A stretch of DNA of 64,000 bases, taken from assembly GCA_023384415.1 (NCBI GenBank), contig JAHDWJ010000016.1, forward strand, positions 104,295 through 168,294, in the 5' to 3' direction. This stretch comes from Anaerolineae bacterium. Its GTDB lineage: Bacteria; Chloroflexota; Anaerolineae; Promineifilales; Promineifilaceae. Both the position numbers and the translations under genes were made by a program. Under the pieces are notes generated by a model that had not been told where the DNA came from, ran no database searches, and saw only the letters and a list, made by a program, of their open reading frames with translations. Below are positions 34,281-43,768 of this stretch, piece by piece. The first letter of the stretch is position 1; every line of letters begins with the position of its first letter.

Positions 34281-36656
34281 CTACTTGTCACTAAAATCTT
34301 TTAGGGTATGGGCCAGACGGTGTAACTGTTTCTGCACAATACTATGCACCGTACCGGTGGGGAATGTTCCATCCGCCTGCGGTTCACCAGCAGGAAGACC
34401 GGTCAACAGGGTCATTCCCTCGTCTATGGTTTGGATGGGCCAGATGTGAAATTGGCCGGCCGCCACTGCTGCGAGTACCTTATCATTGAGATTGAGATTG
34501 ACCAGGTTAGCCTGGGGGATAATCACCCCTTGCGTCCCATCTAGCCCCCGCTCCTGACACAACTGAAAAAAACCTTCTACTTTTTCGGTTACGCCACCAA
34601 TGGGTTGAATTTCTCCCCGCTGGTTGACAGAGCCGGTGACGGCCAGGTTTTGCTTGAGAGGAATCTGACCAATGCTGGAAAGCAAAGCATATAACTCGGT
34701 AGATGAGGCACTGTCTCCATCTACAGGGCCGTAATTTTGCTCAAAGGTGAGGCTGGCGTTGAGGGAGAGGGGGTGGTTTTGGGCGTATTGACCACCTAGA
34801 TAGCCGGTGAGAATGAGGATACCTTTGTTGTGGATGGGGCCGGCCATTTCCACTTCCCGGTCAATGGCGATCACGCCGTCTTCGCCTAGATAGGTGCGGG
34901 CGGTGATACGACTGACGATACCAAAACTGTAATCACCGCTGGCGACGACGGAGAGGGCGTTGACCTGGCCGATAATGCTGCCGGTGGTGGTTATGTAAAT
35001 CTGGTGTGTGGTTACCTGCTCCAAAAGACGCTCTTCCAGCCGATTGGTTCGGTAGGTGCGTTCATCCAGGGCGGTTTGTACATCTTCTGGGGTTACGCTG
35101 TCGCGGCCGCGTACCCCAGCCCAATAACTCGCTTCCCGTACCAGGTCGGCAATGGCCCCAAAGCGGGTACTTAGCCGGTTCTGGTGTTCACACAGTCGAG
35201 AGCTAAATTCGACAATTTTTGCGGCCGCGTATCGGTCAAAATGGCGCAGCCCCTCCTCCTGGCAGCAGTTGGCAATAAACCCGGCCACCATCAGCTCATG
35301 GGACAAATCTCGGGGCATTACCGTATCAAAATCCGCCTTCACCTTAAACAATTCCATAAAATCTTCTTCTCGCTCAACCAACGTCTCATACAGAGCGGTA
35401 CTCCCCATAAGAATAATTTTGACGGACAGAGGAATTGGCTCTGGGTCTAACGATTTAGCCGGAATCTGTCCGCCCAACAGCATTTCGGGTGATTGTAGGG
35501 TAATTTGCTGCTCTTTAATCGCCCGTTTCAATGCTTCCCAAGAAAACGGTTGGCGCAGCAAGTCCAGGGCATTAATGACCAGATATCCCCCATTGGCGCG
35601 GTGAATACTCCCCGGTTTGATGTTGGTGAAATGGGTCGTGACTCCCCCGCCCATCGTTTCATATTCAATACGCCCCATCAAGTTGGTAAACGTGGGGTTA
35701 GTTTCAATGATGACCGGCACACCACTGAGATGACCGTTATCTACAAACAGGTTGACCTCATAACGGCGACTGTCTATTTCCGCCAGGGTGGGGTTATCCT
35801 CATCATTGCTCGCCTGGAACAGGTTCACTGAATTGAGGATGTCGGTGTGCAGCTCATCAAGGTAAAGGAGAATTTCGACGTGGCTGGCGTAGATCGTGCG
35901 TAAACGATTAAAATGGTATTCCAGGGCCGCGGCCGCGACCTCTTTTTGCAACTGTCCCAATCGTTCTCGCAGTTCATCTTCCTCCTGAAAAAATTGCCCT
36001 AGAAGCTCTTGTAACTCCTGCGCCAGTACATCATATCGGATCTGCAACTGCTCTTGTTCGGCCAACGGCAGCTGCTGAAACGCCGCCGGATCTAACATCT
36101 GCCCATTTTGCACGACCCCAATTCCAAAGCCCGAAGGTGTCGTCACAATAGCCAGCCCTTCTTGAGCTGCCTTTTGCCGCAGCGATTGCAACCGCTGCGT
36201 CCGCATCTGTTCAAAATTACCCTGCCACTGCTTCACCGTCTCCAGATACGCTTCTGAAGCAAAGGCTTTTGACAAATCTTCTTCCAAGTGGCTGATCAGG
36301 GTAGCAATCTCATTCTGGAACTTTTTACCGTCACCGGGAGAAAAGGAAATAGCACGGGGTTGATAAGGGACAGCAAAGTTGTTGACATAAATCCAATCAT
36401 TTGGCACCGGCTTTTCCTTACTTTTTTCACGTAGAAACTGCATAATTGCTGTAGTGCGGCCGGTGCCAACTTCTCCCAGGACATAAATATTGAATCCCTG
36501 GCTCTTAATGTTGATACCAAACTCAATGGCACGGGTGCCTCTCGGCTGGCCGATAATCGTATCCGTCGTTTCTAATTCGGCGGTGGTGGCAAAGCTAAAC
36601 TGCTGGGGATCACAAAGGCGACGGCATTGGGTTGGCGAAGCGGGTTGCAAATTCAT
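34281..36656 (-). CDS. Lon-like ATP-dependent protease (AAA_32 / S16)
   Basis: The 791-residue soluble protein belongs to the Lon-related group without the canonical Lon N-domain. The AAA part starts near 40 with P-loop 'LGEVGTGRTTAIMQFL', in which the usual Lys is Arg. A long coiled insertion (~150-270) follows, then 'GSIHRANGGYLVINALDLL' (Walker B/sensor region) and the lid. The protease domain ends the protein, with Ser649 in 'VDGDSASSTELYALLS' and Lys692 in 'GGVTEKVEGFF'. The Ser-Lys spacing of 43 equals that of E. coli Lon (679/722). It is transcribed alone, convergent with pdxT. Likely a cytoplasmic quality-control protease. Confidence 0.9.
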   Translation of the reverse strand: MNLQPASPTQCRRLCDPQQFSFATTAELETTDTIIGQPRGTRAIEFGINIKSQGFNIYVLGEVGTGRTTAIMQFLREKSKEKPVPNDWIYVNNFAVPYQPRAISFSPGDGKKFQNEIATLISHLEEDLSKAFASEAYLETVKQWQGNFEQMRTQRLQSLRQKAAQEGLAIVTTPSGFGIGVVQNGQMLDPAAFQQLPLAEQEQLQIRYDVLAQELQELLGQFFQEEDELRERLGQLQKEVAAAALEYHFNRLRTIYASHVEILLYLDELHTDILNSVNLFQASNDEDNPTLAEIDSRRYEVNLFVDNGHLSGVPVIIETNPTFTNLMGRIEYETMGGGVTTHFTNIKPGSIHRANGGYLVINALDLLRQPFSWEALKRAIKEQQITLQSPEMLLGGQIPAKSLDPEPIPLSVKIILMGSTALYETLVEREEDFMELFKVKADFDTVMPRDLSHELMVAGFIANCCQEEGLRHFDRYAAAKIVEFSSRLCEHQNRLSTRFGAIADLVREASYWAGVRGRDSVTPEDVQTALDERTYRTNRLEERLLEQVTTHQIYITTTGSIIGQVNALSVVASGDYSFGIVSRITARTYLGEDGVIAIDREVEMAGPIHNKGILILTGYLGGQYAQNHPLSLNASLTFEQNYGPVDGDSASSTELYALLSSIGQIPLKQNLAVTGSVNQRGEIQPIGGVTEKVEGFFQLCQERGLDGTQGVIIPQANLVNLNLNDKVLAAVAAGQFHIWPIQTIDEGMTLLTGLPAGEPQADGTFPTGTVHSIVQKQLHRLAHTLKDFSDK

Positions 36657-36762
36657 GGCAATTTCCTAACCTGGGCAGGCCAGAGATGATATTAGGCAAC
36701 AAATGGTTTAATAAGCAAATGATAACAGGGGTGGCGGGAATGGTAAAACGGGGTTGTAACTG

Positions 36763-36787
36763 GCACATCTGGCAGATGTGCTATAAT
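36763..36787 (+). promoter_or_regulatory. Probable sdh promoter with abutting palindromic operator
   Basis: GCACATCTG and CAGATGTGC form a perfect 9-bp inverted repeat around one central G (36763-36781). The last base abuts a consensus -10 hexamer TATAAT (36782-36787). The palindrome occupies the -35/-10 spacer, so a dimeric regulator bound there would control transcription of sdhCDAB. The -35 box is not obvious. The start of sdhC is 122 nt downstream. Confidence 0.65.
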
Positions 36788-36908
36788 TTACACGAAATAG
36801 TTGTTTCTGCTCTTGATTCCGGTCATAAACATATTTAGTAAGCAGGTAGCCGTTTGACGACTGCTTGCTGTATGCGGCTCACTGAGCACTCTCTTACAGG
36901 AGGCCCCT

Positions 36909-37364
36909 ATGTCAACCCTTCTCCTCACAGTGCGCGAAAGTATGCGCTATCGCGGCCGCAGCGGACATTATAGTTGGCTGGCTCATCGCATATCTGGCCT
37001 GGCTATCCTTTTATTCCTGGTCATGCACGTTTGGGACACCGCCAACGCCCATTTCTACCCCGCTTTATACGCCTGGTCCCTTGAGTTATTTAAGTACCCC
37101 CTCTTTGCCGTTGGTGAAATTGGCCTCATGGCCGCTGTTCTGTACCATGCCTTCAACGGCATCCGTATTACCCTACTCGACTTCAAGCCCGAATGGTGGA
37201 AACATCAAGAAAAAAGTGCCACGATCTCTTGGGGGTTATTCTTTATTATTTTCACCCCCATTGGCCTATACATGTTCATTGAGCTAATTGCTCGCTGCAA
37301 CGAACTGGCCGCCCATGGCAATACCTGTTGGACTATCCCATCTCTTGCCTCTTACCTCAGATAA
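36909..37364 (+). CDS. sdhC: Succinate dehydrogenase cytochrome b556 subunit (SdhC)
   Basis: This membrane anchor of complex II carries electrons from succinate to menaquinone. The 151 residues have three helices: 'ISGLAILLFLVMHVWDTANA', 'VGEIGLMAAVLYHAFNGIRI' and 'SWGLFFIIFTPIGLYMFIEL'. His in 'LVMHVWD' and in 'LYHAFNGIR' are candidate haem ligands. AGGAGG lies 6 nt before the ATG. It begins the sdhCDAB operon downstream of the TATAAT promoter. The N-terminal 'MRYRGRSGHYSWLAHRISG' carries the Ser/Arg quinone-site residues expected for the family. Confidence 0.92.
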   Translation: MSTLLLTVRESMRYRGRSGHYSWLAHRISGLAILLFLVMHVWDTANAHFYPALYAWSLELFKYPLFAVGEIGLMAAVLYHAFNGIRITLLDFKPEWWKHQEKSATISWGLFFIIFTPIGLYMFIELIARCNELAAHGNTCWTIPSLASYLR

Positions 37365-37397
37365 CCACATACCTATCATCATCATGAGGAAAAAATT

Positions 37398-37844
37398 ATG
37401 ACCACTGTTATCGGAACCGCCAAACGAAAAGTAACCATTCGGCAGGTACAAATACAGGCCAACAGCGAACGATATGCCTACCTGTTTATGCGTATGTCTG
37501 GCGTTGCCCTGCTCGTTTTGGCTGTCGGCCATATGCTCATCCAACATGTCCTCAACAGCAGCGGCAACCTCACCCTTCTCTTCGTTGCTGACCAATGGAA
37601 CTCCTGGGGTTGGCGTGCCTACGATATGTTCTTGCTCGCCTTTGCCGTAGCCCATGGCCTCAACGGCCTGCGTAACGTACTAGAAGATTACATCCATAAC
37701 CCCAACACCACCAAATGGATCAGCCGTTTTCTGGTCGCCTTCGGCATTATTACCATCATTTGGGCTGGTATCGGCATCGCCTCATTTGATTCCGAAGCCG
37801 CCAGAGCCGCCCAGGAAGCATTACGCCAATCGTTGGGGCAATAA
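37398..37844 (+). CDS. sdhD: Succinate dehydrogenase membrane anchor subunit (SdhD)
   Basis: This is the second membrane anchor of complex II. The 148 residues hold three helices. 'MSGVALLVLAVGHMLIQHVL' and 'LAFAVAHGLNGLRNVLEDYI' carry the His-x-x-x-Gly-x-Arg-type pattern also present in SdhC, so two haems or a shared haem are possible. It starts 33 bp after sdhC, with GAGGA upstream. A 113-bp gap precedes sdhA. Confidence 0.88.
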   Translation: MTTVIGTAKRKVTIRQVQIQANSERYAYLFMRMSGVALLVLAVGHMLIQHVLNSSGNLTLLFVADQWNSWGWRAYDMFLLAFAVAHGLNGLRNVLEDYIHNPNTTKWISRFLVAFGIITIIWAGIGIASFDSEAARAAQEALRQSLGQ

Positions 37845-37957
37845 ACCAGGTATGTTGTACTCTGCAACGCCATTTTGGTATATGAAATAGGCAAAACGGG
37901 GAGAAGCCCACTACAATTCCCTAATCACCTGACCAGGTATTTCACGAGAATTAAATT

Positions 37958-39742
37958 ATGTCGCAAATACACACTCACCAACACGATGCCATCATCGTTG
38001 GCGCTGGGGGGGCCGGTTTGATGGCTGCCCTTTACGCCAGCAAAAAAAGTAATGTCGCTGTCGTATCAAAACTATATCCCACTCGTTCTCACACCGGGGC
38101 CGCCCAAGGGGGTATTAGTGCTGCCCTGGGTAATGTTGAAGAAGATAACTGGGAATGGCACGCTTTTGATACGGTTAAAGGGTCTGATTACCTGGCAGAT
38201 CAGGATGCGGTTGATGTGCTTTGTAAAGAAGCCATTGATGCTGTGATTGAGTTAGAACATATGGGGCTGCCGTTTGATCGTTTCCCCAACGGCAAAATCT
38301 CGCAGCGCCGCTTTGGCGGGCACACCAATAATGAAACCAAAAAGCCGGTACAGCGGGCTTGCCACGCGGCCGACCGTACCGGGCACATGATTTTACAGAC
38401 GCTTTACCAACAGTGTATCAAAAACAAGGTCAACTTTTTTGATGAATATCATGTTGTAGATTTGATTCGGGTAGGCAACGCGGTTGCCGGGGTCATTGCC
38501 GTAGATGTGGCGACAGGGGATTTTCACATTTTCCACGGCAAAGCGGTTATGTTCGCCACTGGCGGATGGGGGCGTTGTTGGGAAGTCACCTCTAATGCCC
38601 ACTCTCTCACCGGGGATGGGGCGGCCATCTGCTTCCGCCGTGGCGTCCCCATGGAAGATATGGAGTTTTTCCAATTTCATCCCACCGGCATTTTTAAGCT
38701 GGGAATTCTCATCACCGAAGGAGTGCGTGGTGAGGGGGGCATTCTCCTCAATGGTAAGGGGGAACGGTTTATGGAGAAATATGCCCCCACCATTAAAGAT
38801 CTGGCCAGCCGTGATGTCGTCAGCCGGGCGATTTTCCTGGAGCTTCGGGATGGTAATGGGATAAATGGGCAAAATTATGTCCACCTGGATGTAACGCCTA
38901 AGACGGTGAATAAATATTTTGAATTGGCTGGGGAAAGTCGCCGCATTACTCGTGAGGATATTGAGCAGAAATTGCCTGATATTGCTGATTTTACCCGTAC
39001 TTATCTGGGGATTGATCCGGTTGAGGAGCCAATGCCGATCCAACCGACAGCCCATTACGCGATGGGGGGCATTCCTACGGATGTGGATGCCCGGGTGTTG
39101 GCGGATGCTCAAGGGAATATTATTACGGGATTGTATGCCGCCGGGGAAGTCGCCTGTGTTTCCGTACATGGGGCTAACCGGTTGGGGACGAATTCACTGG
39201 TAGACCTGGTGGTGTTTGGTCGGCGAGCAGGAATGCATATTGCTGAAAATGTGCCTCACATGGAGTTGTTACCGCTGCCAAAAGATGCGGCCGCGTCCGT
39301 CATAACCGAGTTTGAGCGTCTTCGCACCAGCAAAGGGAAGCACAAACCCTACCAACTACGTCAGCGAATGCAAAAAACAATGACCGACAATGTTGGTGTT
39401 TTTCGCACAGAAGAGAGCATGAATGCAGCTCTGGCGGAACTCAAACAGCTGCGTGAAGAGTATATGGGAAACATTACCATTGATGATAAGGGGCGCATAT
39501 TCAATACCGATCTATTAGAAGCATGGGAATTAGGCTGTCTGCTAGAATTAGCCGAAGTCACCGCCTACGCTGCCCGCAACCGTCAAGAAAGCCGTGGGGG
39601 ACATGCCCGCGAAGATTACCCTAATCGGGATGATGAGAACTGGCTCAAACACAGCTTCTGCCAAAAAGATGATGATCAGTTCCGCCTGGATTACAAACCG
39701 GTGACCATTTTGCGCTATCAACCAAAAGAACGTGTCTACTGA
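37958..39742 (+). CDS. sdhA: Succinate dehydrogenase flavoprotein subunit (SdhA)
   Basis: This catalytic subunit oxidises succinate to fumarate with covalently bound FAD. The dinucleotide motif is '[20 protein letters not shown]'. '[18 protein letters not shown]' contains the His that carries FAD, 'GFPDRFPNG'-region text reads '[20 protein letters not shown]' here, and 'QFHPTGI' and '[20 protein letters not shown]' line the active site. 594 residues is normal. The soluble C-terminal helical domain ends '[11 protein letters not shown]'. The ribosome-binding site is weak. Direction (succinate oxidation versus fumarate reduction) cannot be fixed from sequence; menaquinone as partner makes both possible. 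Confidence 0.96.
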   Translation: MSQIHTHQHDAIIVGAGGAGLMAALYASKKSNVAVVSKLYPTRSHTGAAQGGISAALGNVEEDNWEWHAFDTVKGSDYLADQDAVDVLCKEAIDAVIELEHMGLPFDRFPNGKISQRRFGGHTNNETKKPVQRACHAADRTGHMILQTLYQQCIKNKVNFFDEYHVVDLIRVGNAVAGVIAVDVATGDFHIFHGKAVMFATGGWGRCWEVTSNAHSLTGDGAAICFRRGVPMEDMEFFQFHPTGIFKLGILITEGVRGEGGILLNGKGERFMEKYAPTIKDLASRDVVSRAIFLELRDGNGINGQNYVHLDVTPKTVNKYFELAGESRRITREDIEQKLPDIADFTRTYLGIDPVEEPMPIQPTAHYAMGGIPTDVDARVLADAQGNIITGLYAAGEVACVSVHGANRLGTNSLVDLVVFGRRAGMHIAENVPHMELLPLPKDAAASVITEFERLRTSKGKHKPYQLRQRMQKTMTDNVGVFRTEESMNAALAELKQLREEYMGNITIDDKGRIFNTDLLEAWELGCLLELAEVTAYAARNRQESRGGHAREDYPNRDDENWLKHSFCQKDDDQFRLDYKPVTILRYQPKERVY

Positions 39743-39789
39743 GAGATTGGGAGATTACTCTCTTAATCTCCCTCATTGAGGAGAATGTT

Positions 39790-40515
39790 ATGCAAGTACA
39801 GCTGCGGATTCGCCGTTACAACCCGGAACAAAGTAATAAACCCTGGTGGGGGGATTACACCTTGCAAAATGTCAACCGCACCGATACGGTTCTTGATCTG
39901 CTGCATCGGGTGAAGTGGGAAATAGATGGCACTCTGGCCTTACGCCGCTCCTGTGCCCATGGGGTATGTGGCTCTGATGCCATGCGGATCAATGGGGCTA
40001 ATGTCCTGGCCTGCAAGACATTGGTTTCTAGTTTCAGCCGCGAAGGGTCCAACCAGGCCAAAATACAGGTAGAGCCTATTTTGGGCCTGCCTGTGCAGAA
40101 AGATTTAATCGTCAACATGGAGCCATTTTTTGAACATTACCGCTCGGTACTGCCTTATATGATCAACAATGATCCTGCTCCCGCGGATGGGCGCGAGCGG
40201 CTGCAATCACCGGAAGATCGTGCCCGATTTGATGACACCACTAAATGTATTCTTTGTGCCGCCTGTACTACCTCTTGCCCCAGCTTTTGGGCTAATGATA
40301 AATATGTGGGGCCGGCCGCTATTGTCCAGGCTCACCGGTTCATTTTTGATAGCCGTGACCAGGCCCCAGCCGAACGACTCCAGGTGGTGGGGGATACCTT
40401 TGGCGTATGGCGCTGCCGCACGGCGTTTAACTGCACCAATGCCTGCCCCCGTGAAATTGAGGTGACAAAAGCGATTGCCGAAGTAAAAATTGCCCTGGCG
40501 ACCGGGGAAGTTTAA
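39790..40515 (+). CDS. sdhB: Succinate dehydrogenase iron-sulfur subunit (SdhB)
   Basis: This subunit carries electrons from FAD to the quinone through three clusters. [2Fe-2S]: 'LRRSCAHGVCGSDAMRI' plus 'NVLACKTL'. [4Fe-4S]: 'CILCAACTTSCPSFW'. [3Fe-4S]: 'CRTAFNCTNACPREIEV'. 241 residues, complete. GAGGAG lies 7 nt before the ATG. The gene ends the operon, followed 25 nt later by a strong intrinsic terminator. Confidence 0.96.
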   Translation: MQVQLRIRRYNPEQSNKPWWGDYTLQNVNRTDTVLDLLHRVKWEIDGTLALRRSCAHGVCGSDAMRINGANVLACKTLVSSFSREGSNQAKIQVEPILGLPVQKDLIVNMEPFFEHYRSVLPYMINNDPAPADGRERLQSPEDRARFDDTTKCILCAACTTSCPSFWANDKYVGPAAIVQAHRFIFDSRDQAPAERLQVVGDTFGVWRCRTAFNCTNACPREIEVTKAIAEVKIALATGEV

Positions 40516-40540
40516 TAATTAGAAAGAGGCGAAAATGAGA

Positions 40541-40573
40541 GCCACCTTGCGCCTGGTGTAAGGTGGCTTTTTT
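40541..40573 (+). terminator. Intrinsic terminator of the sdhCDAB operon
   Basis: GCCACCTT pairs with AAGGTGGC (40541-40548 and 40560-40567) and is followed directly by TTTTTTGTT. A classical rho-independent terminator 25 nt after the sdhB stop. Confidence 0.9.
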
Positions 40574-40664
40574 GTTGCCTATCTCCGCGGCCGCACCGCA
40601 ATTTACATCGCCGCTGACTCCCCCTTGCCATAAGAATTCAGCCCATGTTAGAATGCCAACTGTT

Positions 40665-41603
40665 ATGAGCCGAATCGTCTTTATGGGGACGCCCCAATTT
40701 GCCGTTCCCACCCTTCATAGATTGATTGAGACGCAGCAAGTTGTTGGCGTCGTGACCCAACCAGACCGCCCGGCTGGGCGCGGCCAGGATGTGCGTCCTT
40801 CACCGGTTAAACTCGCGGCCGCAGCTCACCATCTCCCTATCTACCAGCCCAAATCCCTGAAGGCCCCGGAATCCATTGAGCCTATTCGGGAATGGCAGCC
40901 AGATATGATTGTCGTAGCGGCGTTTGGGCAAATTTTGCGGCCGCATCTCCTCAACCTGCCACCACACGGCTGCCTCAATGTGCACGCCTCACTCCTGCCC
41001 CGGTGGCGGGGGGCTTCACCCATCCATCACGCCATCCTGGACGGAGACAGTGAAACAGGCATAACCTTGATGCAAATGGATGAGGGGCTGGATACCGGGC
41101 CGATGTATGGGCAAAAAACCATTCCTATCTACCCCAATGAAACAGCCGCCACTCTCCACGATCGACTGGCTGAATTAGGTGCGGTCATGATCGAGGAATT
41201 TTTGCCTGGAATACTGGCCGGGCATTTCCAGCCACAACCGCAAGATGACCGCCTCTCTACCTACGCCCCGATGATTCAGAAGGAGGCAGGTCAAATCAGC
41301 TGGAGTAAGACAGCCAGCGAAATTGATCGCCATATCAGAGCAATGACCCCCTGGCCGGGAGCATATACCTTTTGGCAGGGGCAGATGGTGAAAATTTTAC
41401 AGGCGCGGCCGCAGCCAGATATAACCCACTACCCCAGCCCCCCGGGCCAGGTCTTCCCCTATGAAGATGGGGTGGCGGTGCAGACTGGGCAAGGAAGCCT
41501 GTATCTGGATGCGCTACAGCTGGCGGGTAAACGGCCCATGTCTGGGGTCGAATTTGTACGCGGCCGCCCGGCTTTTCAACAAGCGATGTTAGATGATGCG
41601 TGA
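40665..41603 (+). CDS. fmt: Methionyl-tRNA formyltransferase
   Basis: Formylates initiator Met-tRNA using 10-formyltetrahydrofolate. The N-terminus 'MSRIVFMGTPQFAVPTLHRL' and the catalytic block 'NVHASLLPRWRGASPI' (Asn and His) with 'MDEGLDTGPM' (Asp) are complete. The C-terminal OB-like domain begins near 'ISWSKTASEIDRHIRAMTPW', and the protein ends 'GRPAFQQAMLDDA'. The frame is open back to 40563, through the sdh terminator region. I start at the ATG at 40665 because family members begin there (313 residues); the ATG at 40653 is the alternative. No strong ribosome-binding site is present. Four GCGGCCGC octamers lie inside, in two reading frames. Confidence 0.95.
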   Translation: MSRIVFMGTPQFAVPTLHRLIETQQVVGVVTQPDRPAGRGQDVRPSPVKLAAAAHHLPIYQPKSLKAPESIEPIREWQPDMIVVAAFGQILRPHLLNLPPHGCLNVHASLLPRWRGASPIHHAILDGDSETGITLMQMDEGLDTGPMYGQKTIPIYPNETAATLHDRLAELGAVMIEEFLPGILAGHFQPQPQDDRLSTYAPMIQKEAGQISWSKTASEIDRHIRAMTPWPGAYTFWQGQMVKILQARPQPDITHYPSPPGQVFPYEDGVAVQTGQGSLYLDALQLAGKRPMSGVEFVRGRPAFQQAMLDDA

Positions 41604-41658
41604 TGGGGAGTGATTGATTATTTTTGATCTTCTATCCGCTATCATCCAAAGGGGTATT

Positions 41659-42717
41659 ATGAAATTACTTGTCTATGGTGCAGGAGCTGTGGGACGGTAC
41701 CTGGGGGGTATGCTAGACCAGGCCGGGCATGAGGTGACTCTGATTGTGCGGCCAGAAGCAGCTGCATTACTCCAGGCAGAAGGGTTAACTATTCAAACGT
41801 CGGCGGGAATGATTATTACGCGGCCGCAAGTTGTTACCTCTTTGCGTCAGGCTATGCTTAACAGCCTCAGCCATGATGCCATGCTCCTGACCATGAAGGC
41901 CTATTCGGTCAATCAGGCAATAGACGAAATGATTGCCTTTTGCCCCATACCCCCACCGCTCATCACCTTACAGAATGGGGTTGGTATTGAGGAACAACTG
42001 CGCCAACAGTTCCCCCAAACGCCAATCATTGCCGGCTCTGTAACCACCCCCGTCACGCTCAAAAGCGAAAACATTGTCGTGGTAGAAAAAAGCGGCCGCG
42101 GGTTAGGGGTTGCCTCAACAACGGCGGCTGAATCAGTACGCCCCTGGGCCAAACTTTTCCAACAGGCTGGCCTCAAAACAGTTGTGGCTAAAAATTACCA
42201 AAGCCTGAAATGGTCCAAACTGCTGCTTAATATCATTGGCAATGCCAGCTCCGCTATTCTTAACCGGCATCCAGGCGTGGTTTACCAGAGCCAGGCCATG
42301 TTCAATCTGGAAATAGCCGCTCTGAAAGAGGCGTTACAAGTGATGGCCCGGCTAAAATTAACGGTGATCAACCTGCCCGGTGCCCCGGCTTGGTGGCTGG
42401 CGTATGGGGTGAAAAATTTGCCCCCCTCGCTGCTTAAACCTGTTTTGACCCATTTAGTGCTGCGCGGCCGCGGTGAAAAAATGCCCTCCTTTTCTCTCGA
42501 TCTAACCGCTGGTAAAAACCAAAACGAAGTGTTATACCACAATGGCGCCATCGCCAAAGCCGGGCGAGAATTAGGCATAGCTACCCCTGTCAACACCGCC
42601 TTCACCGACATTTTGCTCAAGCTCACCCGCCGTGAACTAGACTGGCAAAGTTATAGCGGCAACGTTAAACAACTGGTGGCCGACATTCATGCCTATATGC
42701 CTGGGGGTAGTAAGTAG
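41659..42717 (+). CDS. 2-dehydropantoate 2-reductase family protein (PanE/ApbA-like)
   Basis: A 352-residue NADPH-dependent ketopantoate reductase-like enzyme. The N-terminal nucleotide motif is 'MKLLVYGAGAVGRYLGGML'. 'LLTMKAYSVNQAI' holds the conserved Lys, and 'ITLQNGVGIEEQL' the Asn. The C-terminal domain contains 'KWSKLLLNIIGNASSAIL' with the catalytic Lys. In the coenzyme A route it would make pantoate. The C-terminal half is longer than in E. coli PanE (303 aa) and includes 'LGRG'-like basic text, so a different 2-oxoacid substrate is possible. AAGGGG lies 7 nt before this ATG; a longer reading from 41614 lacks such a site. Confidence 0.85.
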   Translation: MKLLVYGAGAVGRYLGGMLDQAGHEVTLIVRPEAAALLQAEGLTIQTSAGMIITRPQVVTSLRQAMLNSLSHDAMLLTMKAYSVNQAIDEMIAFCPIPPPLITLQNGVGIEEQLRQQFPQTPIIAGSVTTPVTLKSENIVVVEKSGRGLGVASTTAAESVRPWAKLFQQAGLKTVVAKNYQSLKWSKLLLNIIGNASSAILNRHPGVVYQSQAMFNLEIAALKEALQVMARLKLTVINLPGAPAWWLAYGVKNLPPSLLKPVLTHLVLRGRGEKMPSFSLDLTAGKNQNEVLYHNGAIAKAGRELGIATPVNTAFTDILLKLTRRELDWQSYSGNVKQLVADIHAYMPGGSK

Positions 42718-42768
42718 GGATCGGTGAAAGCAAACAGGCCGTATACGTAACAGCTCAATAAAAGGCGG

Positions 42769-42825
42769 AACCTTCGGAAGGTTTGGCCCAAGTGCCAGGC
42801 CATAGATGAAACCTTCCGCAGAATT
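42769..42825. repeat. AACCTTCGGAAGGTT-type palindromic repeat, copy 2
   Basis: AACCTTCGGAAGGTTT at 42769-42784 is identical to copy 1 at 7302. Its partner at 42810-42825 (AACCTTCCGCAGAATT) is decayed but keeps its distance. 'ATATTGAAAAGATT' follows, echoing the tail of copy 1. Confidence 0.7.
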
Positions 42826-42948
42826 GCCCTGAAATATTGAAAAGATTCCCGCTTATCTTCTCCATCTCCTTAATCCAGTTCGTAAGTAACCCCTTCTACC
42901 ATCATCTATAAGATACCCTAAACCTATTATGTAGCCTTCATCCCTGCT

Positions 42949-43707
42949 ATGTCTTCATCACGCCCAACTTCTGCCCTGGATGGCCTTCGCCTATATCTGA
43001 GCCGCCAGGCCAGTTCCCCTGCCCAGTACATCCTCGAACAAACCGTTTTTGCCCTGATTGGTTGGGTACCCACAATCGTCGGTATCGGCTTGCGGGGTTT
43101 CTTGTACCGCCTCATCTTGAAAATGGAAGGGCAGGCGGCTATCGAAAACAACGTGCGACTCCGCTTTGCCAGCAACATCCGCCTGGGTCATGCCGTTTAT
43201 CTGGATCAGGGCAGCTATTTACACGCTACCCCAGGCGGTATCGAAATTGGGGACGAAACGATTGTCATGCACGGAGCAATATTGCACGTCTATAATTTTC
43301 GTGATCTGCCACACGCCGGTATCAAAATAGGTAAAAACAGCCTCATCGGTGAATACAGTATCATTCGGGGACAGGGGGGCGTCACCATTGGCGACAGAGT
43401 ATACACCTCCCCGTTTACCCAAATTATTGCCGTTAACCATATTTTTGACGATCCAGACCGCCCTTTTATAGACCAGGGGATCACTGCCGAAGGGATCGTG
43501 ATTGAAGATGATGTGTGGCTGGGGGCCGGGGCCGTGATTACGGATGGCGTTCGGGTAGGCAAGGGAGCGGTGGTGGCGGCCGGGGCCGTGGTCACCAAAG
43601 ATGTTCCCCCCCATACCGTTGTGGCTGGTGTACCGGCCAAACCAATTAAACAAATTGAAAAGAACGCGGCCGCGCCCCGCCCAGAGCGTATTATTTACAT
43701 GGCGTGA
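42949..43707 (+). CDS. Left-handed beta-helix O-acyltransferase (hexapeptide repeat)
   Basis: The 252-residue protein has an N-terminal amphipathic part (~1-60) and a left-handed beta-helix of hexapeptide turns. Examples are '[14 protein letters not shown]', '[14 protein letters not shown]' and '[20 protein letters not shown]'. The helix ends in the typical acetyltransferase tail '[26 protein letters not shown]'-type text. 'NHIFDD' holds the likely catalytic His. It probably transfers an acetyl group to a sugar of a surface glycan or lipid. It lies next to a GT2 gene 61 bp downstream, which supports an envelope role. The start has no clear ribosome-binding site. Confidence 0.85.
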   Translation: MSSSRPTSALDGLRLYLSRQASSPAQYILEQTVFALIGWVPTIVGIGLRGFLYRLILKMEGQAAIENNVRLRFASNIRLGHAVYLDQGSYLHATPGGIEIGDETIVMHGAILHVYNFRDLPHAGIKIGKNSLIGEYSIIRGQGGVTIGDRVYTSPFTQIIAVNHIFDDPDRPFIDQGITAEGIVIEDDVWLGAGAVITDGVRVGKGAVVAAGAVVTKDVPPHTVVAGVPAKPIKQIEKNAAAPRPERIIYMA

Positions 43708-43724
43708 TCCTGATTCTTTTGCAA

Positions 43725-43752
43725 CTAGAAACTAGAAACTCGGAACTCATTC
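43725..43752. repeat. Heptad run upstream of the GT2 gene
   Basis: CTAGAAA is repeated exactly twice, followed by CTCGGAA and CTCATTC. It ends shortly before the AGGAG ribosome-binding site. Confidence 0.6.
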
Positions 43753-43768
43753 CTGTAGGAGAACATAC

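Noticed and set aside
38393-39169. Open frame of 258 codons on the minus strand
   Set aside because: Antisense to sdhA, a highly conserved gene.
40563-40664. N-terminal extension of fmt through the sdh terminator
   Set aside because: The extra 34 residues are absent from the family and would be encoded by the terminator T-run region; the conserved start is at 40665.
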